Positions 34,501 through 46,011 are shown, counted from the first letter of the stretch. The stretch is DNA of 64,000 nt from Oryza sativa Japonica Group (GCF_034140825.1 NC_089038.1:24271501-24335500); one strand, 5' to 3'. The notes: generated from the sequence alone by a model not told the origin. Numbers and translations are program-made.

Positions 34501-35077
34501 GCCGGAAGAAGAGATGTTTGAGAGCGAGCGCGTGTGGCGAAGGTAGGGCACAGGAAACAAGGAGTCAGGGCGCAAGCGGCGAAGACAAGGGGAATAATGG
34601 CGAAAGGAAGGAAGCAAATCTCTTCCTCGGCGACTTTATACCCTTGCCAACGCTATGCCCGGCTCCTCGTTTTTCGCGCCCACTATCTGCCCCCTCGTTT
34701 CTCGCGCCCACGCTTCCACTAATCCCATTCGCCCGTTTGCGGTGCATGAGGCGGATATGCGGCTGTGGCAGTCGAGATGGAACATCTCGTGCGCGCGTTA
34801 ATTACGCTCGCCGACCGAAGCGCCATCATCATATCTCCAGGAAAAACGAACCGGCTCGTCCCGATTCGCGTGTTACTCGAGTAATGTGGCAGTCTTGAAG
34901 AGACCGCTCATTATTGACAGCCGAGTAACCATTGCCGATGTGCGTGATTTGCGACCGTTGGGTTTCTGCCCAACTGTGGAGACCGGTCCCACCTGTCACC
35001 AGGCCTTAGGAAATGGCGTCACGCCCGACCGCTTCCCTCGAGGAGGGCGATCGCCCTGGCATAACGCCGGGGGCTAC

Positions 35078-36161
35078 TGTCGGTGACATGGGACCGGGAG
35101 TATCATGACTTAGAGACTTGAGGCAGACACGATCACCCACGTGGCCTAACCCCCTCGGGGGGGGGTCGGGCCCGAGGGTGATACGGCCGCCCTTCTCTTT
35201 GTCTCCCCGAGGGGTCGGACCGCTCCCGTCTCGGCCCCGAGGGCCGAGGCGCCCCGACCCCTTGTGGGTTTTGCGCCGCGTATATGGGGTAGGTGAGCAT
35301 AGCGGGGCTCACCTAACCACATTTATTGCGGTTTGGACGAGCGCATCACGCCGTATCAAACGCAGTGCAGCGCACTCGTTTATCCGGTCTGTGACCAGTC
35401 ACAGACCGGTCAGATCGTGGGTTAGGTGGCGACAGGCGGTCTGACGCACGCCTCGCCCCATCCCGTCAGGACGAGAGCCTCCAAGCACTCGTCCCTAGCC
35501 GGAGCCGGCGTGTTAACTCCTGGAGATGGCACGTTGGTTCCGGTCAGATATATGCCAGGCTTCATCCTAACCATTACTGGCAAGATATTGTATGAAGAAG
35601 GGCGAACATGCAGATTGATAAACTGACGCGTGGTGGACAAGAATGACCGATTTGTGACCGGTCTGACACTGGTCATGTCGTCAGCAGACAGCCATGTTCC
35701 CACGTCACGCCTGCTTCCGGCGGAAGTGGAGGTAGGTGTGGGCCGTCCCATCAGAAGGTCATTCGGACGGCAACCATACAAGTCTCCGTCTGATTATGAA
35801 AAGGTAGGATAAGTCCCCACAAAAAAGAGAGATGGTGCATGTGGTATCCCCTTGAGATATAAAAGGAGGACCTTGCCCACTTAGAAGGGGGAGGATTTTT
35901 AGGAAGAAAAAGAAGAGAACGATCAGGGGCTGGCTGGCACTTTGTAGCTTCTTCATACACAGATCCACCAAAACACAGGAGTAGGGTATTACGCTTCTCA
36001 GCGGCCCGAACCTGTATACATCGCCCGTGTCTTGTGCTTTTTCCATTCTCGCGAACCTTCCACACACAGACCAGGAGCTTAGAATCTCACCCAGGGCCCC
36101 CGGCCGAACCGGCAAAGGGGGGCCTGCGCGGTCTCCCGGTGAGGAGCCCTAAGCTCCGTCA
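35078..36161 (+). repeat. Right LTR
   Basis: A 1084-bp copy of the left LTR, TGTC to GTCA, with a G run of nine instead of nineteen and about eight transitions relative to the left copy. Its TATA motif is at 35858-35864. ATATT follows at 36162-36166. Confidence 0.95.
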
Positions 36162-36272
36162 ATATTAATAGTGTAGTATATGTTTACAGATAACTATTGT
36201 ATGAATTGGCTATTAAATCGACTATAGATGATTTAGAGCTAATAGTTGGCTATATACTATTAAACTTGCTCT
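36162..36272. mobile_element. MITE copy B, right part
   Basis: Begins with the ATATT target duplication and continues the MITE at ATTAATAGTGTAGTATATG, then ATGAATTGGCTATTAAATCG, GAGCTAATAGTTGGCTATAT and ACTATTAAACTTGCTCT. It is the same order as the second half of copy A (22852-23116), which proves that the retrotransposon split this MITE. Confidence 0.75.
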
Positions 36273-39052
36273 AAGATCATAGTATACATTAATGATATTC
36301 TTCCGGCTCCTCTGATCTTCAATAACACACAGTAAATAGCCCCGAAACCAACCAACAAACTTTTTCTCGCCATCAAAGGCCCAGGACCTCTACCATCAGC
36401 TTCATAGAATACACAGCTTCAGGTCTACCAATAAATTAGATCCTGTATAGATGAACATGAATGGACATAAGAATTGCATTTTACCAAGATAAAATCCTAG
36501 TACTAGAAAATGTACTGAGAACAGCACAGGAATTAATGAAATAATCAAATGCACGACACATGTATTATGGCTAGCTTTTGTAATGAATAGCTATAATTTA
36601 TTATGGATCTGTTTGGTTAATGCCCAATTTTCCATGCACTGTATCTGCCACAGAAAGGATTTTGATGAGAAGAAACTCCAAGCACTTACTGCTTCCCCGT
36701 CCTTTTTGCCGTCCTTAATCTTAAACTCCAGAAAATGGCATGTTGAATGTTGGCAAGATTAAGAAGCGTAAACTGCACAGATCCTGATTCACCCAAATAT
36801 ATGAAAGGACTAACTTCAATCTCACAGAGAATAAACAGAGGAACAGCACAGTACAAAATGTCTTGTAACCTGTCAATTTGAAGCCTTGAAATTTTCTGGA
36901 TTTTTATCCTGGTCTTCTGGAGAGGTAGATCATATGTTTATCCTGATCTACCTGGCACCCAAAATATATATAATTGGACATGTGATAGGCTTCTGAATCT
37001 AAGGTATGTATGTCGCCGTGAACCTCTGTGTGCGACTGAAATAAATAGTACACTCAATATACCACTACTATATCACATCAATCTTTCCACTCATAAAAAT
37101 GAAATAGACGATTGATCCAAGCTCTGCAGGTTGAAGAGTCGAACAAGCAACTGTTTTCATACTCTTAGAGGGTTCGGAGTACAAATATGATCGGCAATAG
37201 CAAAGCAAATATGGCAAAACCAAACAGAAATATGGGTAACCCTGCATTTGAGTCACTAATGCTATCCCTTTGGATATAACATTCTACTCCCTCTGTTTCA
37301 TAATGTAAGTCATTCTAGCATTTCCCACATTCATATTGATGTTAATGAATCTAGACATATATATCTATCTAGATTCATTAACATCAATATGAATGTGAGA
37401 AATGCTAGAATGACTTACATTGTGAAACGGAGGTAGTATATGGATACATAAGTAGCACTAATCTTGTCTGGACAGTCCATTGAAGCAAATAATTGATGAC
37501 AAATACATAAATAAATGTGGTACATCGTAAATAATCAAAAGGCTTATCATTGTGAATGCATGAGCCTTAATTTGACAACAACATTATGTAGTGTATTCTG
37601 TACAAGTGGCCATTAAGGATTTAAAGCTTAGACGAATTATATTTGAAACTTCACACACTCACAGCTCTACTCTCTCAAACAAAATTTTGCAGCAATGCTC
37701 AGTGAATAGCAGAAGCTGCAGAATGCCCAAGCTTTATAGTGATTGTAGTAAAAAAAGATCACCAGGATTGTGTAGTATTGTAGTACTAATTGGTGAGGCC
37801 AAATAATTTCTGGAGGAATTACCTTGAAGGATGGCTCCATTCTCGAGCACATGCGCTCCCAGGTGGCATAAATGATGGTGCTCTCCCCAGCATAATCAGC
37901 TCATAGACAAAAGAATAATACCCTAGAGATATTCCAATCAGATTACAGTTCAAATAGTACAAATTAAATGAACTCATCTATCAAAAACGAAGTTGCTAAT
38001 AAACTGGAAGAAGTGATTCGCTCAACAATAGTTAGGATGGGCAAGCTAGACCCTAGATTGAAACAAACAGGCTAAATCATCAGGTGTTTGGGCTACATTC
38101 ATAATCTAGATTATTAAGAGAAGTAACTAGTTTTCAGATGAGTTCAGAAAAAATCATTGATTGAAGTATATTTAACCCCACATGAGGTAAATTTAACTCA
38201 TATAAGTATGACCTGCAGAGATTTCTTTTTGTTTCTCCCATATCAACAAGAAGTCAGTAATAATTTAAAGTAGGATGTAGGAATGGTTTTTCGCTAGCAT
38301 CTGAATCACCCTACCCAAGGATCCGGCAGCTCTTCACCATTCTCTTCAACCTTCAAGCCTTCATGAAATGCTCCACAATTTGTTGACTGTTGATTAGAAA
38401 TAGGAAATTTAGAAGAAGAAAAAAAAATACTCCACATGAGCTTGAAAAATGTAACATGCAGTTTTGAAATCAACCTCATGGCCCACAGTACTTGAGCTAA
38501 AGAGATGACGGTGCAGTTCAACAACAAAGAATACACATCAGGGGGGAATGGTGGTGCACCTAAAATTTTAGGTGTTTGGGAATTGAAATATCACCACTCA
38601 ATGACTATGGTTCAATGAGATAATTACTGCACAAATTATTGGTCATTATTGGACGATGTACCAAAACAGTCAAGAGCATATCCACTGGTTGCAGAATAGT
38701 ACCACAAATGAAGTATAAATCTCCGTGTATATGCAATCTTAATCTTCCCAATCATATGATCAGTACAATCAACAGGTATAAAATTTAGAAATTTTATTTG
38801 GATTGGGTGTGGAAAAGGTCAACCAGGTAACTGCATGACCATAGATGTAACTGTAATCTGAAGTTCTGAACAGTACCTTAATCATCAAATTATTGACCAT
38901 GGAATTACTGCAAGCGCAACAGACCTTGACATCCAACTGAGCCCAATAATCTGACTTCCTTTAAGGCCAAACCAAAGAATGGATGCTACAATCCTACAAG
39001 CTTGCTTAGCCCAGCAACAAGAGAAGACCAACCATAAAATTTGCTGATGTCC
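36273..39052. other. Intergenic region, 3' side of the PPR gene
   Basis: About 2.8 kb of AT-rich sequence. No long reading frame. One MITE lies at 37287-37436. Near 37820-37920 the minus strand has a short GC-richer stretch with splice-like borders that could be an untranslated exon of the PPR gene at 39053-40690, but no protein similarity supports it. Confidence 0.35.
37287..37436. mobile_element. Stowaway-like foldback MITE
   Basis: Left CTCCCTCTGTTTCATAATG, right CATTGTGAAACGGAGGTAG, TA on both sides. The 150-bp element is almost entirely one inverted repeat around ATATATCTATC and contains the shared family motifs TCATTCTAGCATTTCCCACA and ATTCATTAACATC. Confidence 0.85.
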
Positions 39053-40690
39053 TCAAGTACCATGCACAAACAGTAGGCTGCCCTGAATTCGCAGACTCTC
39101 AACAAGGTTAACACTTTCAGCAAACTTCCCACATTTGTGAAAGTACCGGAGTAAGCATGTCATACTGATGGCATCAAGGTTGATTCCTTCCACATGCATA
39201 CGATAGAGAACCATACGGATAACTGAAGCATTCTGCTGCCTGCAGGCTGCAGAGAGGATAGTGTTGAAGGAGACTGAATCACAGGGAACACCAGTAGAGC
39301 TAAAATGGTCCAACATCTGCAATGCCCCCTGAAGATCCAGCTCCATACAGAAGCCTTTCAGTATAGTGTTATATGTTGTAGTAGATGGTACAAGTCCTCT
39401 CTCCATCATTCCACTAACCAAAGCTAATGCTTTCTTAACCTGCCCATCACAGCATAAGCTATGGAGGTATATATTCCAAGTGATAATATCCACATGATTG
39501 CTCCTGTTACATACCATTCGTATAAAATTCTGACAGGTCATGACATCCCCAGTTTTCAGAAAGCCAGCAGCCAGAGAAGAAATGGTGAAATAGTCAGGGA
39601 CCAATCCTGCCTCCTCCATCAAATCAACAATCACCCGAGCTTCTGGTATTCTATCTTCGCAGCAGAGTGCATGGAGTAGCACATTGCATATGGTGCTATC
39701 AAGACAACAGCCATTTTTGCATGCCATCCTGAAAACATGCATCGCAGCATCAATCTTACCATCTCTACAGAGGAAATTCACAATTACGGTATATGTTACA
39801 ACAGAGGGTTTGCACTCTTCATCGCACATCTTCTCCAATGCCCTGTATGCGTCGGCCCACATCTTCTCCTTGCATAATCCTAAGACCAATGCTGTATACG
39901 AATAAACGTTTAGAGAGAGTCCTCTCTTCTTCAAGTTACAGAACAGAGTCAATGCCTTATTGCTGCAACCTGACTTGCAAAGACCAAACAGAATTTGGTT
40001 GTACATATACACATCTGGCACAAACTTCCTATTTACAAGCACCATGAAAACCTCATATGCAATCTCAGCGCTGCCACTTTTCAATAGAATCGAGACAATG
40101 GCATTGGCGATAGGGAGAGTCGGAAAGTAACACAGACTGAGCATTAGGTCGAACACCTTCAGTGCAAGTTCAAAGTTAGAGCCACTAACAGCTTTCTTGA
40201 TGAGTCTATCTACCGTGGTGAACGAAGGCACGAATCCGCAGCGAGACCACATCTCTTCGAGTACCGCGTGCGAGGCGTCGAGGTGGCCTAGCCGGAGCAG
40301 CCCGTTGAAGGCGGTATTGAAGGTGAGGGCGTTGGGCGCCGGGCCGACGGAGCGCATGTGACACAGCACGGCGGCTACATGCTCCGCGGCGGCGACGTGT
40401 TGCGCGGCGGCTTGCCCGGACCGGAGGTAGGCGTGGAGGAGGGCGTTGTAGTCGTGGGCGCCTGCGGGCGCGGGCCGGAGGAGGGCGAGCGCGTCCAGCG
40501 CCGCGGCCAGGTTCCCCTCGGCGGCCGACGCCCGCATGCGGCGGCGGAGGAGCGTGGCATCCGCGGGGCCGTGGGATTCGGGGTCCACGTCGGAGTCGGA
40601 GGTGGAAATGGAAGCTTCGACGGGGGAGGCGGCGGCGGTGGCGAGAGCGGAGCGGAAGCGCAGGCGGACGCGGCGGCATGAGGCGAGCAT
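39053..40690 (-). CDS. P-class pentatricopeptide repeat protein
   Basis: A single-exon 545-residue protein. The start (ATG complement at 40688-40690) opens an Arg/Ser/Ala-rich N-terminus (MLASCRRVRLRFRSALATAAA) typical of mitochondrial or plastid targeting. From about residue 115 onward roughly eleven 35-residue P-type PPR motifs follow, for example PDVYMYNQILFGLCKSGCSNKA, PSVVTYTVIVNFLCRDGKIDA and PSTTTYNTILKGFCMELDL (about residues 240, 305 and 440). No E, DYW or SMR domain is present, so it is a pure P-class protein that probably binds organellar RNA and affects its stability, splicing or translation. The RNA target could be predicted from residues 5 and 35 of each motif, but I did not attempt it. 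It ends at a stop shortly after the last repeat, a normal length for the class. Confidence 0.92.
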   Translation of the reverse strand: MLASCRRVRLRFRSALATAAASPVEASISTSDSDVDPESHGPADATLLRRRMRASAAEGNLAAALDALALLRPAPAGAHDYNALLHAYLRSGQAAAQHVAAAEHVAAVLCHMRSVGPAPNALTFNTAFNGLLRLGHLDASHAVLEEMWSRCGFVPSFTTVDRLIKKAVSGSNFELALKVFDLMLSLCYFPTLPIANAIVSILLKSGSAEIAYEVFMVLVNRKFVPDVYMYNQILFGLCKSGCSNKALTLFCNLKKRGLSLNVYSYTALVLGLCKEKMWADAYRALEKMCDEECKPSVVTYTVIVNFLCRDGKIDAAMHVFRMACKNGCCLDSTICNVLLHALCCEDRIPEARVIVDLMEEAGLVPDYFTISSLAAGFLKTGDVMTCQNFIRMVCNRSNHVDIITWNIYLHSLCCDGQVKKALALVSGMMERGLVPSTTTYNTILKGFCMELDLQGALQMLDHFSSTGVPCDSVSFNTILSAACRQQNASVIRMVLYRMHVEGINLDAISMTCLLRYFHKCGKFAESVNLVESLRIQGSLLFVHGT

Positions 40691-42045
40691 AGGATGGGGG
40701 GCAGTTCCTACCAGCTGCGATGTGATGTTCGATTCATGAGGAGGACGGTGATGCCGGAGGCGGAGGTGGTGGTGGTGGTTGGGCGGCGCCGCCGACGCGC
40801 GGGCTGTGGAGGAGCGGTGGCGGCGCCGACGGTGGCGGAGGGAGGCAGGAAGCGGCGTGTGGAGGAGGAGGCGGCGGCGCCGCGTCGCGCGTCGGCGTGT
40901 GGGCGTGGAGGAGGCGGACTGGCGGTTGCTGGGCTGGATGGTTAGGTTTTTCGGTTAATTGTCTAATTGATGGGCTGAATGGGCCAGTATAGTGTGTCTT
41001 ATGGCCGAATAAAATGGAATAAGTTCATCATAGGTCCCTTAACCGAATCCGATTTTCGTCCTTCAACTGGAAAACCAGATCGGGTCCCTCAACTATCACA
41101 CCCGGTGCAGATGAGGTCCCTCAGCGTTTTAGATGGCGGTTTTGGCAGACGTGACGCTTAGTGGCTAGTTTGTCTCTGTCTTCATCTGACGTGACGCTTA
41201 CGTGGCAATTCGAACCGGAAAAGTAATAAAACTCGTGGGACCCACGGATCAGTTTCACACATAAACTAATAAAAAATAGTGAGCCCCACATGTCATCCTC
41301 ACTCCCTTCTTCCCTCTATCCCCTCTCTCTCTTCTTCCCTACAATGTGGACTGGGGCGGCGGGCGGACGAGCGCAACCGCGGCCGAAGCAGCAGCGCACG
41401 AAGCCGACGGGGCGGTGGCAATCCTCCGCCGACGCCGATATCCACAGCAGAGGTGCGCGTCCTCCTCCTCCTTAAACCCGTCACCATCGGTGGCCGTCCC
41501 CCCTGGGCCTCCGCCCGCGGCTCCTCTCCTTCCGTCGGCCGGCAAGCAAGATACACAAACAATTAGCAGAAAGGCCGACCCTATCGGCATCGGCAAGCAT
41601 TCCCCGATCCAAGCTAGCTTCTACCAAACATCGACTCAGTGGATCTCAAGGATGTGTCCGACCAGCCAGATTTTACTTAGGCCTCCATCCAAACAGTCTC
41701 TAAAACCACCTTCTACCTATGGCCTGTTTGGCACAGCTCCAGCTCCACCCCTCCTGGAGCTAGAGCTCAGCCAAACAGTTTTAGCTCCACCAAAACTGAG
41801 AGTGGAGCTAGGTGGAGCTCTCTCACAAAATGAACTAGAGTTGTTGAGCTGGGTTTAGGCAGCTCCACAACTTTACTCCAGACCCAACTTCTAGAGCTAA
41901 ATTTAGGAGTTGGAGCTAAATTGAGGGCTTGTTAAATTTGTTTGGTTTAAATAATTAAAAATGTCAAATGTCTGGTCGTGTAATTCGGATCAGGAGCGAA
42001 TCCAGAAAATGAATGGTAGGAGGGCTTGTCTCATTCCTCCTCTAA
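40691..42045. other. Region upstream of the PPR gene with repeat debris
   Basis: The first 250 bp are GC-rich and probably include the PPR promoter and 5' UTR. From about 41020 to 41280 there is text typical of a dispersed grass repeat (GGTCCCTTAACCGAATCCG, GACGTGACGCTTA occurring twice, GGACCCACGG). At about 41715-41935 many AGCTCC/GGAGCT motifs in both orientations follow GGCCTGTTTGGCACAGCTCC, the start of a known kind of rice hAT-like MITE, but I see no matching right terminus. Plus-strand frames at 41279-41858 have no domain and are not called. Confidence 0.4.
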
Positions 42046-43079
42046 GGGCATCTCCAACAGCTTCCCCAAATCGAACTCTCCAAACACTCATATAGCCAAC
42101 TCTCCATCTGATTTAGCTAGTCAAATTAGATACTCACTCCAACAGACTCTCTATTAATCCTCTCCAAAATAAAAATAGACCCTCAGCCTCTACCATCTTC
42201 TTTCTCTCTCTCCCCCCACCTTCCTTCTCTTTCCTTCTTTTTCCCCTTTTCCTTCCTTCCCGTCGACCACGTTGATGCCGACGGTGGCTGACACATGACG
42301 CGCGGTGGTGCAGCAACGCGGGGAGGCGGAAGGCGGTGCGGGGAGGCGGCGCTCGCTGAGGTGCTCTCCCTCTCCCTTTGCGGCGACGAGGCGACGGCGG
42401 CGGAGCTCGGAGCGGGATGGCGATGGCGGCGGCGGAGCTCGGGGTGGGGATGGCAAAGGCGGCGGCTCTCCACAACGACGACTTGGCGAGGCGACGACGA
42501 CGGCGAGGAAGATGCAGCCACGACAGCACATGGGCAGGGATGGCACTGGAGGCACATGGCGGCCACGGCGACGGAGTCGAGGGAGAGGCGCGGGAAGCCG
42601 CAAGGGGTGGCCCTCTGCTCCTCGCCGGCCTTGCCTGGTCCTCCGCCGCCTTGTCGCCGTGGCTCCGCTGGTTCCGGGAGGCAGGGGCGAGAGAGAGGAG
42701 GGAGGGAGTGAGGTGGAGCGCGGGGACTCGGTTCCAGGCGATGGTGGAAGGGGGACGGCAGGGGAGGCAGGGCAAAAGAGGCGCTCGCGCCTCCGGTCCA
42801 TTTCGGCGGAGGGCGGCGATGGAAGCAGCCGAGGCAGCGTTGAAGAGTTTGGGGACAGAGAGAATGCGAGATGTGGGAAGAAAAATATGGTTGTGGGTCC
42901 CACAATCCCACAGTTGGAGAGCCAGTTTTGGCTGGCCAAGTTTAGCCACCTAGGGAGCCCCTTTGGCCAACCAAATAGCTTCGAGAGTAGGATAGCCAGT
43001 ATGTTGGAGCTCGTTTTTTTTTTCAAAATTTCTAAATTTTAGTTTGGGGAGTGAAATAGCTATGCTGTTAGAGATGCTC
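42046..43079. mobile_element. PIF/Harbinger-like non-autonomous element with GC-rich core
   Basis: Terminal inverted repeats GGGCATCTCCAACAGC (left) and GCTGTTAGAGATGCTC (right, inverted) are flanked exactly by TAA at 42043-42045 and 43080-43082. The outer parts are AT-rich, but about 42240-42880 is strongly GC-rich with overlapping open frames on both strands, the longest on the minus strand (42134-42949). These frames are rich in Arg, Ala, Pro and Ser and match no domain I know. The core may be captured gene sequence, for example 5' exon or promoter DNA from a GC-rich grass gene. Confidence 0.7.
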
Positions 43080-43591
43080 TAAGCCCCTACTCTTTTTCTC
43101 CCTCTTCTTCCTCCTCCCATATCTCCCTTTCTCTTAATGGTCATTCAGCGGGGTAGGGGGCTTGAGCTCCTAGCACCTACGCTGGATCCACCTCTATTCA
43201 GACCGTTACAATCTCTACGGCAATAGTTAAGGGGCATAATTTAGACTTTTTCTATATTTTTATCCTAGTTCTAGGTTAGAACTTAGAACCAAGCAAGCCC
43301 TAACCATGCACGTTATTATTCACGGGTAAATCGTAATCGTACTCTCAGCTACCAAAACAGTTAACGTGCAGGGCAATACAGGTTCAAGAATCAAGAGAGA
43401 GAAGACTAGGAAATATCCGCACAAATTTTTTAACGCGAGCGATGCGGAGTTAGGCCAAGTAATCCACGATCTCCACGAAACAGATTGAGCATAAATATGG
43501 GTTATTATTTGCGACCGCGTTCGTTGAAACCCTACAACGATCTTAATTAGGAGTGGTACGTAGGAGTAGCGCGCTAACCTCTTCTCATCCC

Positions 43592-44929
43592 ATGCAGCAC
43601 GCCGACGACGACATGCCAACCCACCGGCGGTGGGCCGACCTCCACGCCGGCCTCGTCTCGCGCGTCGCCGACCTCTGCGCGCTCCGGGGCTACGCCTCCT
43701 GCCGCGCCGTCTGCGCCTCGTGGCGCGCGGCGCTCCCGCCGCCGACCTCGCGGCCGCTCGCCCCCGTCGCCGACACGGCGAGCCGCCACGGGCCACTGTC
43801 GCTGGCCGTCTGCTCCGTCCACGCGCAGCGCTGGTCCCGCCTCCTCGGCCTCCGCCAGCCGTCGGGGCTAGCCAACGCCACCGGCGCCAGCCGCTGCGTC
43901 GGCGCGCGCGACGGGTGGGTCGTCCTCGCCGCCGCCAACGCGAAGGGCGCCGCCGCCGCCGCCGCGAGCGTCGTCCTGCTGTTCAACCCGGTCACCGGAG
44001 TGGAGATCCCGCTGCACGCGTCGCTGTACGATCCCAACTGCGAGCGCGCGCCGGCGGCGTCGACGTCGCCGGCGCCGAAGGTCGTGTTCTCGCCGTGCCC
44101 CACAGCGCGTGACCTCGCCGCGGTGAGCATCTGCCGGCCGAACAGGCTCGCCGTCCAGAGGACAACCGACGGGCACTCCTCCGCCCTCGTCCTGGACACC
44201 GCCGCGCTCATGGACAGCGACGACCTCGCCGACGTCGCCTTCGACGGCAACGGCAGGGTGGCGTACTGCCTGACGAGGCACGGCGCCGTGCACGTGCTCC
44301 GCCTCAACCGCCGCCGCCACCGCGGCAGGCTGCGACCCATCGAGATCGAGCCACTCGTGGCCGGCGCCGTCTTCCCCTCGCCGTACGACACCATCGCCCG
44401 GTTCACGGACGCCAAGAACCTGGTGCTCTGCGGCGGCGCGCTGTACCAGGTGTGGAGGCGGCCGAGCGGCGCGGGCTCCGCCGTCGCGCCGGCCGGGATC
44501 TGCGACCAGCAGCTGCTCCTCATCCCGGAGGGCGCCGTCTTCGTCCTGAGGTACGAGCCGCCGGCGTCGGCGGCGGCGGGGGGGAGCCGCCGGCCGCCGT
44601 GCTGGTCGGAGTCGAAGGATCTCGGCGGCCACGCGGTGTTCCTCGGGGCGAACGACGCCGCGGCGGCGGCGCGCTGCGGCGACGGCGCGGCGGAGCTGAT
44701 GAGAGGCGACTGCTTGTACTACTGGGCCAGCCGCGCAGAGGGGGACTACGAGGCCTTCGTGTACAGCATGGCGGACAGGATGTCCACGCGGTTGCCGCCG
44801 GCGACCGGTGGCGTGTCGAGCCCGCTTTGGTACTTCTTGCCGGCCGGCGCGGCGAACGTGCAAGCAACGACGACGACCGCTATGGAAGCTGCATCAGAGG
44901 AAGTGAGCGTCGCAGTTATTACAGTATAA
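43592..44929 (+). CDS. F-box/DUF295-type protein
   Basis: A single-exon, 445-residue protein. The ATG at 43592 is the first in frame; a second ATG at 43613 is a possible alternative. The N-terminus resembles an F-box (HRRWADLHAGLVSRVADLC, YASCRAVCASWRAAL, residues about 10-45). The rest fits the DUF295 / F-box-associated beta-propeller-like family of grasses: VVLLFNPVTGVEIPL near residue 128, a FTDAKNLVLCGGALYQVW block near 270, and a C-terminal GDCLYYWASRAEGDYEAFVYSMADR near 370. F-box members would act as substrate receptors of SCF ubiquitin ligases; the substrate is unknown. This family is very large and fast-evolving in rice. GC content is extreme, which explains the long antisense frames. 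Confidence 0.85.
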   Translation: MQHADDDMPTHRRWADLHAGLVSRVADLCALRGYASCRAVCASWRAALPPPTSRPLAPVADTASRHGPLSLAVCSVHAQRWSRLLGLRQPSGLANATGASRCVGARDGWVVLAAANAKGAAAAAASVVLLFNPVTGVEIPLHASLYDPNCERAPAASTSPAPKVVFSPCPTARDLAAVSICRPNRLAVQRTTDGHSSALVLDTAALMDSDDLADVAFDGNGRVAYCLTRHGAVHVLRLNRRRHRGRLRPIEIEPLVAGAVFPSPYDTIARFTDAKNLVLCGGALYQVWRRPSGAGSAVAPAGICDQQLLLIPEGAVFVLRYEPPASAAAGGSRRPPCWSESKDLGGHAVFLGANDAAAAARCGDGAAELMRGDCLYYWASRAEGDYEAFVYSMADRMSTRLPPATGGVSSPLWYFLPAGAANVQATTTTAMEAASEEVSVAVITV

Positions 44930-46011
44930 TTTCATGGTTCATATCACACCGGTCTCTCTATATAGGAGTATGTGCTAGTACTAGCTACTATCTTAGCTTA
45001 GTAGCTTGTTAGGATGGGTGGTTTGATCATTAATTAGCCAAGAGTTCTTTGTTTTTTTTGGTGCGAACTATGCTAGTATATATACTATTTATATTAAGCT
45101 TCATGTTGTCATTTTGGGTTCGATTTACTGTATGCTTGCTCAAAAGTATGCGTGAGCACGGGAAGAGTTTATCCCGTACGTCCTCGAGGGAACTTTCTCG
45201 TGTTTTTCTATGTCGCCCAAAAAATCGTCAAAAAAAATTAAAATGATTTAGTAAGATAGATTAGTATAGTGTGTATGGCTTCATAAACATTCAAGTCATA
45301 TTTAACATATACAAGTAGACAAAAATATGACAAATTTGACCCTAAATATAACACATAATTCATGGTTAAATTTATTATTTTGCTTGATCAACCTTATCAT
45401 TTTTTTTCAAATTCTTTTGATATTCTTTTAGATAGCATGCATAAAATAGGGAGCGTCCTCTCGAGGGACAAAAATCAATCTCCACACGAGCATATTAATT
45501 GTCATGTTGTTAGTTTCGAGGTCGATTAATATATTCTTTTCTTATATAAAAAGGCATACTATTAGTTCACATGGGATACCCTTACAAGCATCGCATAGAT
45601 GGCGTGATGCTGAGCGTAGTGCTACAACCAAAGGCATATCACTTTCGATGGTAATACTGAAAGCAACTTAGGTGTTCCAAAAAAGGGAACGGGAACATCG
45701 TCTTCTCGCTATTGTTCTTTGTGTTCCTAAAAGGGAACATAAAGCAATGCCTCTCTTTACGGGCTTAAGGTAATGAGGAGTGTGCGAAGGTAGACACCAA
45801 AGGCAGTTAAGAGTGCTAAAGTGTTTAGGAGTGTTGTTAGTGGCACACAATTCTCGATATATAGAATCAATTATTCTCTATCCACCTTTGAAACTAATAA
45901 AAATTCACTGACCATTATTGGTGGGAATATCTTTACAATTTTGATGACTATGATTTGAACTTTACTTGTAGATCCAGTGAGTTGGGCTTCTCTAGTTGAG
46001 GCATGGATTAG
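44930..46011. other. Intergenic region after the DUF295 gene
   Basis: Begins with a likely 3' UTR. AT-rich beyond that, with only short open frames. Near 45660-45740 a palindromic pair (AAAAAAGGGAACGG and GTTCCTAAAAGGGAAC) may be MITE debris. Nothing else is recognised. Confidence 0.35.

Larger units (their letters stand above)
23242..36161 (+). mobile_element. Ty3/gypsy LTR retrotransposon with antisense accessory region
   Basis: A 12.9-kb complete-length fossil with both LTRs, primer-binding region, gag, protease, reverse transcriptase, RNase H, integrase, an antisense region and a purine-rich GCCGGGGGCTAC tract just before the right LTR. Domain order RT-RNase H-integrase marks it as Ty3/gypsy. 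The two LTRs differ by about eight substitutions, all transitions, plus the length of one G tract. With the commonly used grass rate near 1.3e-8 per site per year that is roughly 0.3 million years, so it is young. The coding regions are broken: I count about two breaks on the sense strand and at least one in the antisense region. It inserted into an older MITE and is flanked by ATATT. The exceptional length comes from the antisense region and long spacers. Confidence 0.95.

Noticed and set aside
37820-37930. Short GC-richer stretch as an extra exon of the PPR gene
   Set aside because: It would lie past the PPR stop codon, has no protein similarity, and could at most be untranslated.
41279-41858. 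Plus-strand frames of 95 and 170 codons upstream of the Harbinger-like element
   Set aside because: Pro/Ser-rich, crossing repeat debris, with no domain and no convincing splice context.
42134-42949. Frame of 271 codons on the minus strand within the Harbinger-like element
   Set aside because: Low-complexity Arg/Pro/Ser composition and no domain. Treated as part of the element core, possibly captured, not as a gene.
43690-44863. Two long minus-strand frames opposite the DUF295 gene
   Set aside because: Arg/Ala/Pro-rich shadows of a GC-rich coding exon; the plus-strand product fits a known family.
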